A DNA stretch of 45,559 nt from a bacterium (lineage in GTDB: Bacteria > Verrucomicrobiota > Kiritimatiellia > UBA8416). The translations under genes and the position numbers were made by a program. This document shows, piece after piece, positions 17,724 through 25,697 of this stretch (positions are counted from its first letter, which is position 1; each line of letters opens with the position of its first letter). The DNA lies in the NCBI GenBank assembly GCA_020048935.1, contig JAIFLS010000012.1, positions 1-45,559 of the forward strand, in the 5' to 3' direction. The notes under the pieces are model-generated. The model ran no database searches. It worked only from the letters and a program-made list of their open reading frames with translations, and was not told the origin of the DNA.

Positions 17724-18212
17724 ATGCGAATTATAAAGGATCCCGTATTGGACGGGTGGGAATTGGCCGAGAGTGACGAGGACACACGGATCCTGCCAAG
17801 CGGGCCCTTTGTGCCATGCAAGCCGGATCGCATTCTGGTTGTGGATGACGAACAGTCAGTGCGCAGTGCCACGATACGGATACTCCGGCAGGAACTGGGC
17901 GGTGCTTATGCGTATGACGAAGCGATAAACGGCCAGGATGCGGTCACGGTGTTCATGCGCGAGCATCATAAGGTGATTCTGCTGGATTTATTGATGCCGG
18001 TCCTGGGTGGCAAGCAGGCGGCGCATCAGATTCTTGATTTATGTGCGGAGTCGCAATGGGAGACACCCGCGATTATCTTTCGTACCGGCTATGCTCCGCC
18101 GGGGGATGTCCGGAATCTCGTTGCCTGCGATCCGGCCCATTGCCTGTTGCGCAAACCGGTGCGCAATCAAACGCTGGTCAGGGCCGTGCGGGGACGACTG
18201 GGACAGGATTGA
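17724..18212 (+). CDS. Single-domain response regulator
   Basis: A 162-residue protein with a ~35-residue N-terminal extension followed by a receiver: ILVVDDEQSVR, acceptor Asp in VILLDLLMPVLGG, FRTGY and the Lys in LLRKPV. There is no output domain. The start at 17724 is preceded by AAGG and AGG. It follows the second cheA by 47 bases and is its likely phospho-target. The last 35 bases overlap the 3' end of the minus-strand PocR kinase gene, so the two transcripts are complementary at their ends. Confidence 0.87.
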   Translation: MRIIKDPVLDGWELAESDEDTRILPSGPFVPCKPDRILVVDDEQSVRSATIRILRQELGGAYAYDEAINGQDAVTVFMREHHKVILLDLLMPVLGGKQAAHQILDLCAESQWETPAIIFRTGYAPPGDVRNLVACDPAHCLLRKPVRNQTLVRAVRGRLGQD

Positions 18213-20817
18213 CGTCATCGAGAATCTCGCGCACCTTGGCGGCGAGTGCGTCGCAGGAGGCAGGCTTGCTGATGAAGTTGACGCCTTCCTGGAGAATGCC
18301 GCGATGGGCGATGATGTCGGCGGTGTAGCCGGACATGTAGAGTACCTGCATCGCGGGATGTTCTGCTACTAGTTTATCGGCCAATTCGCGACCGCTCATG
18401 CCTGGCATCACCACGTCGGTCAGCAGCAGGTCGATGCCGTTCGCGAAGTCGGCTGCAAGGCGTAACGCCACCTCGGCCGATTCCGCTTCGTACACGGTAT
18501 ACCCGAGTTTCTTGAGCTGTATGCTCATGGAGGTGCGTACGCTTCGTTCGTCCTCTACCAGCATGATCGTCTCGGACCCGCTGCGCGGCAGGATTTTCTG
18601 CTCGTTTTTCTGCACGATGGCCGTCTCCCGGGCGCACGGCAGGTAGATCCGGAAGGTTGTGCCTTCGCCGGGCTCGCTATAGACATTGAAGAATCCGCTG
18701 TTCTGCTTGACGATGCCGTAGACCGTGGCCAGTCCGAGCCCCGTGCCTTTGCCTTGAGCCTTGGTGGTGAAGAAGGGCTCGAATATGTGTTTCAGCGTCT
18801 CTCTGTCCATGCCGCAGCCGTCATCGCTGACCGCCAGCATGGCATAGTCACCGGGGGTGGCTTCGGTTTGATCCGTGCAGATGGCGGCGTCGACAGACAC
18901 ATTCCGCGTTTCGATACTCAGCGTACCCCCGCGGCCCCCGATCGCATCGCGTGCATTGACACAGAGGTTGGCGAGAACCTGGTCAAACTGGCCGGGATCA
19001 ATCTTCACCAGCCACGTTTCTGCGCCTGGCTGCCAGGATAGGTTGATATCCTCCCCGATCAGCCGCCGCAACATATTGAGCATGCTCCTGACCGCATTGT
19101 TGAGATCCAGCAGTTGCGGGGCAACGGTCTGCTGGCGGGCAAAGGCCAGCAGTTGCCGGGTGAGATTGGCCGCGCGCTCGGTCTCGAGCTTGATCTCATC
19201 GAGCCACTCGTGCACCGGATGATCAGGTGCAAGATCCTCGCTGCCCAGGTCGACATAGCTCATGACGCCCATCAGCATGTTGTTGAAATCATGCGCCACG
19301 CCGCCCGCCAGGCGTCCGATCGAATCCAGTTTCTGTGCATGGGTAAGCTGGAGTTGGAGCTGTTCGCGCTCGGCTTCCGCTTGTTTTGCGTCGGTTACGT
19401 CCCGGGCGATACCAACAAATCTCGATAGGGTTCCGGATACGTCGTGGATGGGTCCCCCGTTGGAGACGTGCCAGCGCCAGGATCCGTCACGGCGGACAAT
19501 CCGGTATTCGACGTTATTCTGTCGTTCGCCGTTCAATAGCGCTTTTTCGAGAATCGACCGGTATCGCTGGCGGTCCTCGGGGTGGATATAGGGATAGAAG
19601 GCGTTGCCGATTGCGTGTTCGGCGGGTTCGCCCATGAAATCGTTCCAATTGGGCGAAACATAGGTAATGACGCCTTCCGGCGAGAGGGCATAAACGAGGT
19701 CATTGGCATTCTCGACGAAAGACCGGAACTGCTGCTCGCTACGGCGCAAGGATTCGCTGGTACGGGCCAGTTTGATCTGGCTGTAGGAGAAACTGGAAAT
19801 CATGCCGATCATGTTGCAGTAGAAGGCCATCACCTTGTCGACCGTCTCCCGCGACCAGCGTGGAATGCGGCGGTAGGCTGCGAGATAAGCGGCCTCATCG
19901 AATCCATAACGATGTGCCTGCTCGCGGAACACATCCAGTTCCGGCACTTCATCATCAAACAGGAACTGACAGAGAAAGAGATTCCCCATATGCTTTTTGC
20001 CGATCATGACCGGGGTGGCGATATCCCACATGTTGTTTTTGCACTTGTATGCCTTGAACGTCCCCGGTTCGATGCCGGCGGAGTGCCGGACGTTGCTTTC
20101 GATGCAGTTCCTGAGGGTGTCTGGATGGGAGCGGTGAAAGTTTGTGCAGATATCCTGCCAACCTGTCCTGGCGATTACATTGCCATCTGTATCAACAATA
20201 CCTACACCAATGTCTGTCAGGGCGTGGAAGTCATCCATCAGCGATTGGAGTTGCGTGCAGTCAACAACATCCGCCAGCGTCAGTAGTTCGAGTTCGTCTG
20301 CCGGATCGAGAAGCGCATTCAGTTTCGCCTGCACCCGGCCTTCGCTTGCCTGTAATGCGAACTCCATCTTTTTAAGCGCCGTCACATCCGTGTGCGTGCC
20401 GAACATCAGCAGGGCGGATCCGTTTTCGTCATTTGCTATGACGCGGCCTTGAGCGCGAATCCATAGCCAATGTCCATCCTTGTGCCGCATGCGGAATTCG
20501 CATTCGTAGTTCGGGGTTTCCCCCCCGATGCATGCTGTCAGGCGCCGGACGGCCTCGTCGCGGTCGTCGGGATGCACCAGACGCTTCCATGTCGAATGGT
20601 TGCAGGGCGTCAGTTCGCTGATGGTGTAGCCGAGCATCGCCGCCCACTGCTCATTGAATACCGTGTGGTTGGTCTGCAGGTTCCGCTCCCAGGTTCCCAG
20701 TCCGGAGTTCTCGCTGATAAGCCTGAGTTCCTGTTGTTTTGCTTCCAGCTCCCGGCTCAAATAGGCGATCTGCGCTTCCGTCTGTTCATTCCCGGCGATG
20801 TCATGGACGTGATTCAC
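18178..20817 (-). CDS. PAS-PocR-PAS hybrid histidine kinase
   Basis: An 879-residue soluble kinase. Domain order: PAS 1 (about 35-150, GLGTWERN to HTDVTALKK), PocR sensory domain (about 178-355), PAS 2 (about 362-480), HisKA with His509 (GGVAHDFNN), ATPase (NLCVNARDA; DDGCGM; GTGLGLATVYG) and a receiver with Asp801. The PocR domain runs from LADVVDCTQLQSLMDDF to FYCNMIGMISSF and has the cysteines C224, C238 and C259 common in that family, where small ligands or metals are suspected signals. The GTG start has GGAGGA 6 bases upstream (20824-20829) and overlaps the stop of the upstream PAS kinase gene by 17 bases. The 3' end overlaps a convergent receiver gene. Confidence 0.92.
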   Translation of the reverse strand: MNHVHDIAGNEQTEAQIAYLSRELEAKQQELRLISENSGLGTWERNLQTNHTVFNEQWAAMLGYTISELTPCNHSTWKRLVHPDDRDEAVRRLTACIGGETPNYECEFRMRHKDGHWLWIRAQGRVIANDENGSALLMFGTHTDVTALKKMEFALQASEGRVQAKLNALLDPADELELLTLADVVDCTQLQSLMDDFHALTDIGVGIVDTDGNVIARTGWQDICTNFHRSHPDTLRNCIESNVRHSAGIEPGTFKAYKCKNNMWDIATPVMIGKKHMGNLFLCQFLFDDEVPELDVFREQAHRYGFDEAAYLAAYRRIPRWSRETVDKVMAFYCNMIGMISSFSYSQIKLARTSESLRRSEQQFRSFVENANDLVYALSPEGVITYVSPNWNDFMGEPAEHAIGNAFYPYIHPEDRQRYRSILEKALLNGERQNNVEYRIVRRDGSWRWHVSNGGPIHDVSGTLSRFVGIARDVTDAKQAEAEREQLQLQLTHAQKLDSIGRLAGGVAHDFNNMLMGVMSYVDLGSEDLAPDHPVHEWLDEIKLETERAANLTRQLLAFARQQTVAPQLLDLNNAVRSMLNMLRRLIGEDINLSWQPGAETWLVKIDPGQFDQVLANLCVNARDAIGGRGGTLSIETRNVSVDAAICTDQTEATPGDYAMLAVSDDGCGMDRETLKHIFEPFFTTKAQGKGTGLGLATVYGIVKQNSGFFNVYSEPGEGTTFRIYLPCARETAIVQKNEQKILPRSGSETIMLVEDERSVRTSMSIQLKKLGYTVYEAESAEVALRLAADFANGIDLLLTDVVMPGMSGRELADKLVAEHPAMQVLYMSGYTADIIAHRGILQEGVNFISKPASCDALAAKVREILDDVNPVPVVPARP

Positions 20818-22852
20818 TTGCTGTCCTCCATTGGGCGTTCATCCCCCCCGCGGGCGCTGAGCCCAGCACCTCGCGTATTTTCCCGGCGAGGGCATCGCGG
20901 GTGACCGGTTTGCTGACGAAATTGACGCCCTCCTCGAGTATGCCGTGATGGGCGATAACGTCGGCACTATAGCCGGACATATAGAGCACCTTCATCGCCG
21001 GATAGCGCGACGTCAGTGTTTCGGCCAGCTCGCGACCGCTCATGCCTGGCATGATCACGTCGGTCAGCAGCAGGTCGATGCCGTCCGCGTGTTCGGTTAC
21101 CAGGCGCAATGCCACCTCGGGCGATTCCGCCACAAGCACGCTGTAACCGAGGCCTTTGAGAAGGATGTTCAGGGTAAAGCGAACGTTTTTTTCATCTTCA
21201 ACCAGCATGACGGTCTCGTTTCCGCCGTGCGGCGGGTTGCCAGCGCTGGCAGGCGCTTGTCGGGGCTCTTCCGCGACGTCCTTATCCGCCACGACGTCTT
21301 CCGCTTCGACACGCGGCAGGTAGATGTGGAATGACGAGCCCTTGCCCGGTTCGCTGTCGACGCTCAGGAAACCGTTGTTCTGCTTGACAATCCCGTAGAC
21401 CGTGGCCAGGCCGAGACCGCAGCCTTCGTCCAGGCGCTTGTTGGTGAAAAACGGTTCGAAGATTTTGTCGAGCGTCTCGCGGTCCATGCCGCAGCCGTTG
21501 TCGCGGATCGTCAGCAAGACATGCTCGCCCGGATTGGCGTCGGCCTGATCTGCACAGAAGGCGGCATCAAGAGGTGCGTTGCGCGTCTCGAGCGTTATCC
21601 TACCCGCGCGGGTACCGATGGCATCACGCGCGTTGATGCAAAGGTTGGCGAGGATCTGGTCAAGCTGGCCGGGGTCCAGCCTGACGGCCCATAGATCAGC
21701 CCCCGGCTGCCAGTCCAGGTCGATATCCTCGCCAATCAGTCGTCGCAGCATCTTGAGCATCTTCCCGACGGCGTCATTGATGGCCATCACCTTCGGCGCA
21801 ATTGGCTGCTGGCGGGCAAAGGCCAGTAGTTGACGGGTCAGATCAGCGGCGTGCTCGACCCCCTGCGTGATCGCATCCACCCATTTGATCGCCGGATGCC
21901 CGGGGGGAATGGCCGAGCGACAAAGCTCGGCATATCCGCTAACCCCCATGAGCGTGTTATTGAAATCGTGGGCCACGCCGCCGGCCAATCGGCCGATGGC
22001 ATCCAGCCTGCGGGCTTTCTGCACCTGCAGCAGCAGTTTTTCCTTCTCGGCCTCCGCCCGCTTGCGCTCGGTGAAGTCGCGGAACGCCCAGACGCGCCCC
22101 ACGATCTCGACACCGACTCTCTGCGGTTGTGAGTAACGCTCGAAAAGACGCCCGTCCTTGAATTCGATCGAGTCGAAACTGGATGTTTCCGGCTGGGCAT
22201 GGAGCTGCTCTATTCTGGTCAGGAACCCTCGCGGATCGACAAGTTGATCCAGGATGGGGTTGAAGGCGGCGGCATCATCCCGGCAGTCAAGGACCTCCTG
22301 CGGAATACGCCACATCCTGGCGAAATTCTCGTTATAGCGCATGATGACGCCGTTGAGGTTAACGACCAGAATCCCTTCCGCCGTCGATTCCAGTGCGGCC
22401 GTCAGCAGGGAGTTGGACGATTGCAACGCTTCCTCCACTTGCTTGCGTTCGGTGATGTCCTGCGCCTGGATGGCGATATCCGCTCCGATCGGGATCACCA
22501 CAAGGCGCAGCCAGGTCGGTTTTGATGCGTCGTCCCCGACATGGAAATCTTCCATGATCCGCACGTTCCCGCTGTTCGCGACATACCGATAAGTCTCGAA
22601 AACGGATGTGCCGCGACTGGTGGGAAACCGCTCCAGCAGGCGTTTCCCGACGATGCGTTGCGGGGCGGTGCCATTCATGCGGGCGTTTTCCGGGTTCTCG
22701 TAGATCCAGGTGAAATCGATAATCGCACCGTTTTTGTTGCGCACGGGTTGCAGGATGCTGAATCCGTCAGGAGCGTGTTCCATCGCCAGCCGGAAACGCG
22801 CATCATCAGCCGCATCCGGGTTGGACGGTTGGACGTTTTCGTTGTTTAACAT
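20801..22852 (-). CDS. PAS-PAS hybrid histidine kinase
   Basis: A 683-residue soluble kinase. Domain order: PAS 1 (about 18-137, ending DITERKQVEEAL), PAS 2 (about 148-265, ending DFTERKRAEAE), HisKA with His295 (GGVAHDFNN), ATPase (NLCINARDA; DNGCGM; GLGLATVYG) and a receiver (DLLLTDVIMPGMSG, VSKPV). Core and receiver are strikingly similar, also at DNA level, to the PocR kinase encoded next to it; compare 18385-18440 with 21030-21085. Local duplication is likely. At the ATG a GAGGG directly abuts the start codon, so spacing is unusual and initiation may depend on coupling or be weak. It is translationally coupled to the PocR kinase gene downstream. Confidence 0.92.
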   Translation of the reverse strand: MLNNENVQPSNPDAADDARFRLAMEHAPDGFSILQPVRNKNGAIIDFTWIYENPENARMNGTAPQRIVGKRLLERFPTSRGTSVFETYRYVANSGNVRIMEDFHVGDDASKPTWLRLVVIPIGADIAIQAQDITERKQVEEALQSSNSLLTAALESTAEGILVVNLNGVIMRYNENFARMWRIPQEVLDCRDDAAAFNPILDQLVDPRGFLTRIEQLHAQPETSSFDSIEFKDGRLFERYSQPQRVGVEIVGRVWAFRDFTERKRAEAEKEKLLLQVQKARRLDAIGRLAGGVAHDFNNTLMGVSGYAELCRSAIPPGHPAIKWVDAITQGVEHAADLTRQLLAFARQQPIAPKVMAINDAVGKMLKMLRRLIGEDIDLDWQPGADLWAVRLDPGQLDQILANLCINARDAIGTRAGRITLETRNAPLDAAFCADQADANPGEHVLLTIRDNGCGMDRETLDKIFEPFFTNKRLDEGCGLGLATVYGIVKQNNGFLSVDSEPGKGSSFHIYLPRVEAEDVVADKDVAEEPRQAPASAGNPPHGGNETVMLVEDEKNVRFTLNILLKGLGYSVLVAESPEVALRLVTEHADGIDLLLTDVIMPGMSGRELAETLTSRYPAMKVLYMSGYSADVIAHHGILEEGVNFVSKPVTRDALAGKIREVLGSAPAGGMNAQWRTASESRP

Positions 22853-22895
22853 CCCTCGACTCGCTTATTTACGTGGAATTCCTGTCAATTGGTGG

Positions 22896-24530
22896 TCACT
22901 GGGGGAGGGGGGGCGCATCCGTGCGCTTCTGAAGGACGGTGCATATTGCCGATTGGAGGCGTCCTTGCGTGATCGGTTTGGACACGACCAGGTCGACGCC
23001 TGGGATTTCCAGCCCCCTGGCGTTGATCAGATCGCCATACCCGGTCACCAGGATGACCGGCATATCAGCTTTTATACGTTTTGCCCGCGTGGCGACCACG
23101 TCACCGCTCATCTCCATCATCGCCCGGTCTGTCATTACCAGATCGAATGTCCCTGCTGCCAGCCGCGCAAGCCCGGTCTCGGCATCCTCGAATATCTCGA
23201 CGTCGTGTCCTTCCGCCTCGAGAAAGCGTTTGAGAACCTGTAGCGAGGCCGCATCATCGTCGATGACAAGAACACGCAGGAAGGGAATCTCGATCAGGGG
23301 GGGGGGCGTCTTGCTGACTTTCGGGGTTCTGCTTTCCGGCAGCGAGATCGTCACGCAGGTCCCATGTCCCTCGCGGCTCTCGATGGTTATATCGCCGCCA
23401 TGCCGGCGCGCAATGTTGCAGCACATCGCCAGGCCGAGTCCGGACCCGTTTTCGCCCTTGGTCGAGAAAAACGGTTCCATGCAGCGTGCTGCGGTTTCCG
23501 GCGACATGCCCGCACCATCGTCCGACACGCTCAGGTGAATCATCGCATTATCCGCACAGGCGCTGCTGATCCGTATCGTGCCCTCGTGGTCGATGGCATG
23601 TGCGGAATTAATCACGAGGTTGATCAGCATCTGATGCAATTGCGATTCGCTGGCGGACACGTCGGGCGTCTGGCCGATATCGTTGATGATCCGTATGCGT
23701 TTCCCTTCCGCCAGCCAGCCCGTGAGCGTCTGCTTGATAACCTTGTCAACCAGTGGGCGCAGCGCGACGGGCGCGACCGCCCGCGGGGCGTCATCCGAGT
23801 AGAATCCGCGTAGGCGCTGGACAACCGATTGCGCATCCCTAGCGGCCGAAAGCACGGTGTCCAGTATCTCGATCTGCTCCTGCGAGCCGCCATCGGTTTT
23901 TATCTGCATCAGCAGATAGTCGGTTAATCCGAGAATCGGCATGAGGGCGTTATTGAAGTCGTGTGCAATACCGCTGGCCAGTTGCCCCAGGGCGTTCAGG
24001 CGTTCCTGCCGTTCGATTTTCGCGTGGGTCATGCGTACGCTCTCAAGCGCGGCGGTCAACTGGTCGTTGCTCGCCTGCAGGGCCTTCGTGCGTGCGGCCA
24101 CCAGGTCCTCCAGGTCGTGCAGGTAAGCCGCCTTTTCCTGTTCAAGCTGTTTGCAGCGATCATCGGTTGCCTTGATTTTGGCCGCCTTCTCGACGGCACG
24201 ACACAACACGTCGTCAGGGGTCGGTTTGATCAAGTAGTCCGCGGCTCCGTTCCGAACCGCCTCCGCCGCTCCGTCCAGGGTCGGCGCCCCGGTCATCATG
24301 ATTATTTGGGTGGCTAATCCGCGTTGACGGACGGCCTTGAGCAGTTCGATCCCGTCATCGCCGGGCATCACAATGTCCGTCAGGATGACATCGACGTCGT
24401 GTTGCAGTAGTATACCTATGGCCTCTGCGGTGCTTTCCGCCGTTACCACCTGGTGGTTATCCTTCTGGAGGCGTTTCTGCATCATCAGGCGCATCGACAC
24501 TTCATCATCAACAACTAATATAAACGCCAT
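22896..24530 (-). CDS. REC-HK-REC hybrid histidine kinase
   Basis: A 544-residue protein. N-terminal receiver (Asp52 in ILTDIVMPGDDG, Lys in IKPTP), a coiled coil (about 125-180), HisKA with His190 (SGIAHDFNNALMP), ATPase (LVINSAHAI; DDGAGM; GSGLGLAM) and a C-terminal receiver (about 418-530, acceptor Asp in VMTDRAMMEMSG). The start at 24530 was chosen because AGGAG lies 6 bases upstream; the frame is open to 24635 without a good ribosome site. A C10 tract (G10 at 23297-23306 on the plus strand) codes for the linker before the last receiver. It has no sensory domain of its own, so input probably comes through phosphorylation of the first receiver. Confidence 0.92.
   Translation of the reverse strand: MAFILVVDDEVSMRLMMQKRLQKDNHQVVTAESTAEAIGILLQHDVDVILTDIVMPGDDGIELLKAVRQRGLATQIIMMTGAPTLDGAAEAVRNGAADYLIKPTPDDVLCRAVEKAAKIKATDDRCKQLEQEKAAYLHDLEDLVAARTKALQASNDQLTAALESVRMTHAKIERQERLNALGQLASGIAHDFNNALMPILGLTDYLLMQIKTDGGSQEQIEILDTVLSAARDAQSVVQRLRGFYSDDAPRAVAPVALRPLVDKVIKQTLTGWLAEGKRIRIINDIGQTPDVSASESQLHQMLINLVINSAHAIDHEGTIRISSACADNAMIHLSVSDDGAGMSPETAARCMEPFFSTKGENGSGLGLAMCCNIARRHGGDITIESREGHGTCVTISLPESRTPKVSKTPPPLIEIPFLRVLVIDDDAASLQVLKRFLEAEGHDVEIFEDAETGLARLAAGTFDLVMTDRAMMEMSGDVVATRAKRIKADMPVILVTGYGDLINARGLEIPGVDLVVSKPITQGRLQSAICTVLQKRTDAPPLPQ
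23297..23306 (-). repeat. C10/G10 homopolymer in the REC-HK-REC gene
   Basis: Ten consecutive G on the plus strand (C in the gene) encode the Pro-Pro-Pro of the linker between the ATPase and the last receiver (residues about 408-412). Slippage by one base would detach the C-terminal receiver from the kinase. Confidence 0.85.
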
Positions 24531-24668
24531 ATCACGCTCCTGAGGCAACCAGTATCCGCCGCTTGTCAACTTGACCCCGTGATACCCAGAGTCAACAAGT
24601 GATTCCAGAGTAATACAGAAGTTGAAAGGGCGCAAGCCGGAACTCGTGTGAGCAGCGATTCGCGATTC

Positions 24669-24830
24669 TTACGATGGAGTCTTCCCGAGTCCATCCTGCA
24701 CGGTTGCGAGAATGGACTCGAACGCGATGGTCTTGGGGAGAATGATCTCGTCGGTTCCGACCTGGTTGCGCCGCGTGGCTTCCTTGTTGCTGACCAAGGC
24801 GGTTTTGTCCGCCACCGCGATTATTATCAC
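24669..24830 (-). CDS. Small ORF (53 aa) coupled to the transglutaminase-like gene
   Basis: GTG start overlapping the stop of the preceding gene (GTGA at 24830-24827), 53 codons, TAA stop. An in-frame TAA lies two codons before the GTG, so it is not a simple readable extension. By my count G or C occupies the third position in about 77% of codons and the second in about 42%, a coding-like contrast. The product starts with a hydrophobic strand (VIIIAVADKTALVS) and continues NKEATRRNQVGTDEIILPKT. The pattern VGTDEIILP loosely recalls the last beta-alpha-beta part of an RCK/TrkA-type Rossmann domain, so it may be a gene remnant. Otherwise unrecognised. No strong ribosome site; expression would rely on coupling. 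Confidence 0.5.
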   Translation of the reverse strand: MIIIAVADKTALVSNKEATRRNQVGTDEIILPKTIAFESILATVQDGLGKTPS

Positions 24831-25501
24831 CGATTGTTACCCAGGACGTGGGAGGGGGCAGCGGGTTGAACCGATGACAGCATGTCCTTGTCAGCGAGGT
24901 AGACGGCGATGTCGCTGCGATTCCAGTCTTGTTCGCGCATGACGATATCCTGTGCATGCTTGATATCGCGGACATCCTGGTACTGGCCGTTGCTGGACAT
25001 CCAGAATGTTCCGTTATGGCGGCCGATGACGATGGCGTGGGCTTCATTCTTGTTTTTGGCATTGAGGATATACATGCTGGCGTCCAAGCCGCGAGCTAAG
25101 CAGATATCCCGGACTGTGGCTGCGAAATCCTCGCAATCGCCCAGGTGCCGGTTCCAGGTCTCCAGGCTGGTTTGCCAGTGATCGGTGGTGTCCGCGGCGT
25201 AACGGATGCGGGAACTGACGGCCTCGCAGATTGCCTGTGGCGTTGTTGCCGTTACGTTGCGGGCAACCCATGCCGTGACGGGGGGACGCGGGCCGTTGGA
25301 TTGCGGTTCCGCCGCTGACAAGGGAAACGCATTCAACGGCTGCTGCGGTGTTCTTGCCTCTGCATGGCGGGCTTTGTAGGCAGCCCAGGCCGCGCGGAAT
25401 TCCGGGTCTTCGGCGATGGACCGGTTTGAGGCGCTGGCGGGGATCGCGATCAGGATGACACTGGCGGCAATGATTTGCAATGTTCGTCCAGGTTTCTGCA
25501 T
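24827..25501 (-). CDS. Periplasmic transglutaminase-like cysteine protein (BTLCP-like)
   Basis: A 224-residue secreted protein: Sec signal peptide (hydrophobic residues about 8-22, likely cleavage after PASA), a linker, then a transglutaminase-like core with Cys123 (HLGDCEDFA) and His155 (NEAHAIVIG). The third residue of the usual Cys-His-Asp triad is not obvious: WMSSNGQ stands where an Asp is expected. The family includes LapG-type periplasmic proteases that cut surface adhesins. It is preceded by a sigma54-type promoter and follows a sigma54 activator gene on the same strand. GGAG lies 8 bases before the ATG inside one arm of an inverted repeat. A role in processing a surface protein is inference only. 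Confidence 0.8.
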   Translation of the reverse strand: MQKPGRTLQIIAASVILIAIPASASNRSIAEDPEFRAAWAAYKARHAEARTPQQPLNAFPLSAAEPQSNGPRPPVTAWVARNVTATTPQAICEAVSSRIRYAADTTDHWQTSLETWNRHLGDCEDFAATVRDICLARGLDASMYILNAKNKNEAHAIVIGRHNGTFWMSSNGQYQDVRDIKHAQDIVMREQDWNRSDIAVYLADKDMLSSVQPAAPSHVLGNNR

Positions 25502-25506
25502 CGTTT

Positions 25507-25540
25507 AGACTCCGTGTTTGCGTGTTGCTTGACGGAGTCT
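25507..25540 (-). promoter_or_regulatory. Inverted repeat covering start site and ribosome-binding site
   Basis: Perfect 9-base arms (AGACTCCGT and ACGGAGTCT) are separated by 16 bases. In the minus-strand transcript the second arm contains the GGAG that serves the transglutaminase-like gene. The predicted sigma54 start point (about 25535) falls inside the first arm, so the element may work as a DNA operator, or as an SD-masking hairpin if transcription starts farther upstream. Confidence 0.5.
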
Positions 25541-25545
25541 TCTAT

Positions 25546-25561
25546 CGCAGTGATCGTGCCA
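25546..25561 (-). promoter_or_regulatory. Sigma54 (-24/-12) promoter for the transglutaminase-like gene
   Basis: The minus strand reads TGGCACGATCACTGCG. Compared with the sigma54 consensus TGGCACG-N4-TTGCW it differs at only two positions, and the GG-GC spacing is exact. The expected start point is about 25535, 34 bases before the ATG. The DNA upstream (25561-25620) is AT-rich, as is common where the promoter must bend, and a sigma54 activator gene lies just upstream. Confidence 0.65.
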
Positions 25562-25649
25562 ATCTCTTTATTATTTCATAAGATGTTGTTTTACAGTGCG
25601 ATATGATTATTAGTCTGGATGATCCGGAAAAAATACAGCGCATCAGATG

Positions 25650-25665
25650 TGTCCGCAGGCGGACA
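25650..25665. promoter_or_regulatory. Palindrome, possible enhancer site for the sigma54 activator
   Basis: TGTCCGCAGGCGGACA is a perfect dyad (7-base arms, 2-base centre). It is centred about 120 bases upstream of the predicted sigma54 start, the usual distance for an enhancer-binding-protein site. The outer TGTC and GACA resemble sites of NtrC-family regulators. It also lies 33 bases after the activator's stop, so an RNA hairpin at the mRNA end is an alternative; no T-run directly follows. Confidence 0.45.
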
Positions 25666-25697
25666 GGTCAATGGTCATGTGTTCGAATCCGTTCAGG

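Noticed and set aside
19582..20286. Open frame of 234 codons on the plus strand
   Set aside because: Antisense to the PocR kinase and without recognisable motifs.
24562..24599. Cluster of GTCAA/TTGAC motifs upstream of the REC-HK-REC gene
   Set aside because: Short direct and inverted copies exist, but no -10 element fits at the right distance from TTGACA, and pairing is only 5 bases.
24592..25062. Open frame of 156 codons on the minus strand
   Set aside because: Out of frame with the transglutaminase-like gene and with the coupled small ORF; product is Ser/Arg-rich with no domain.
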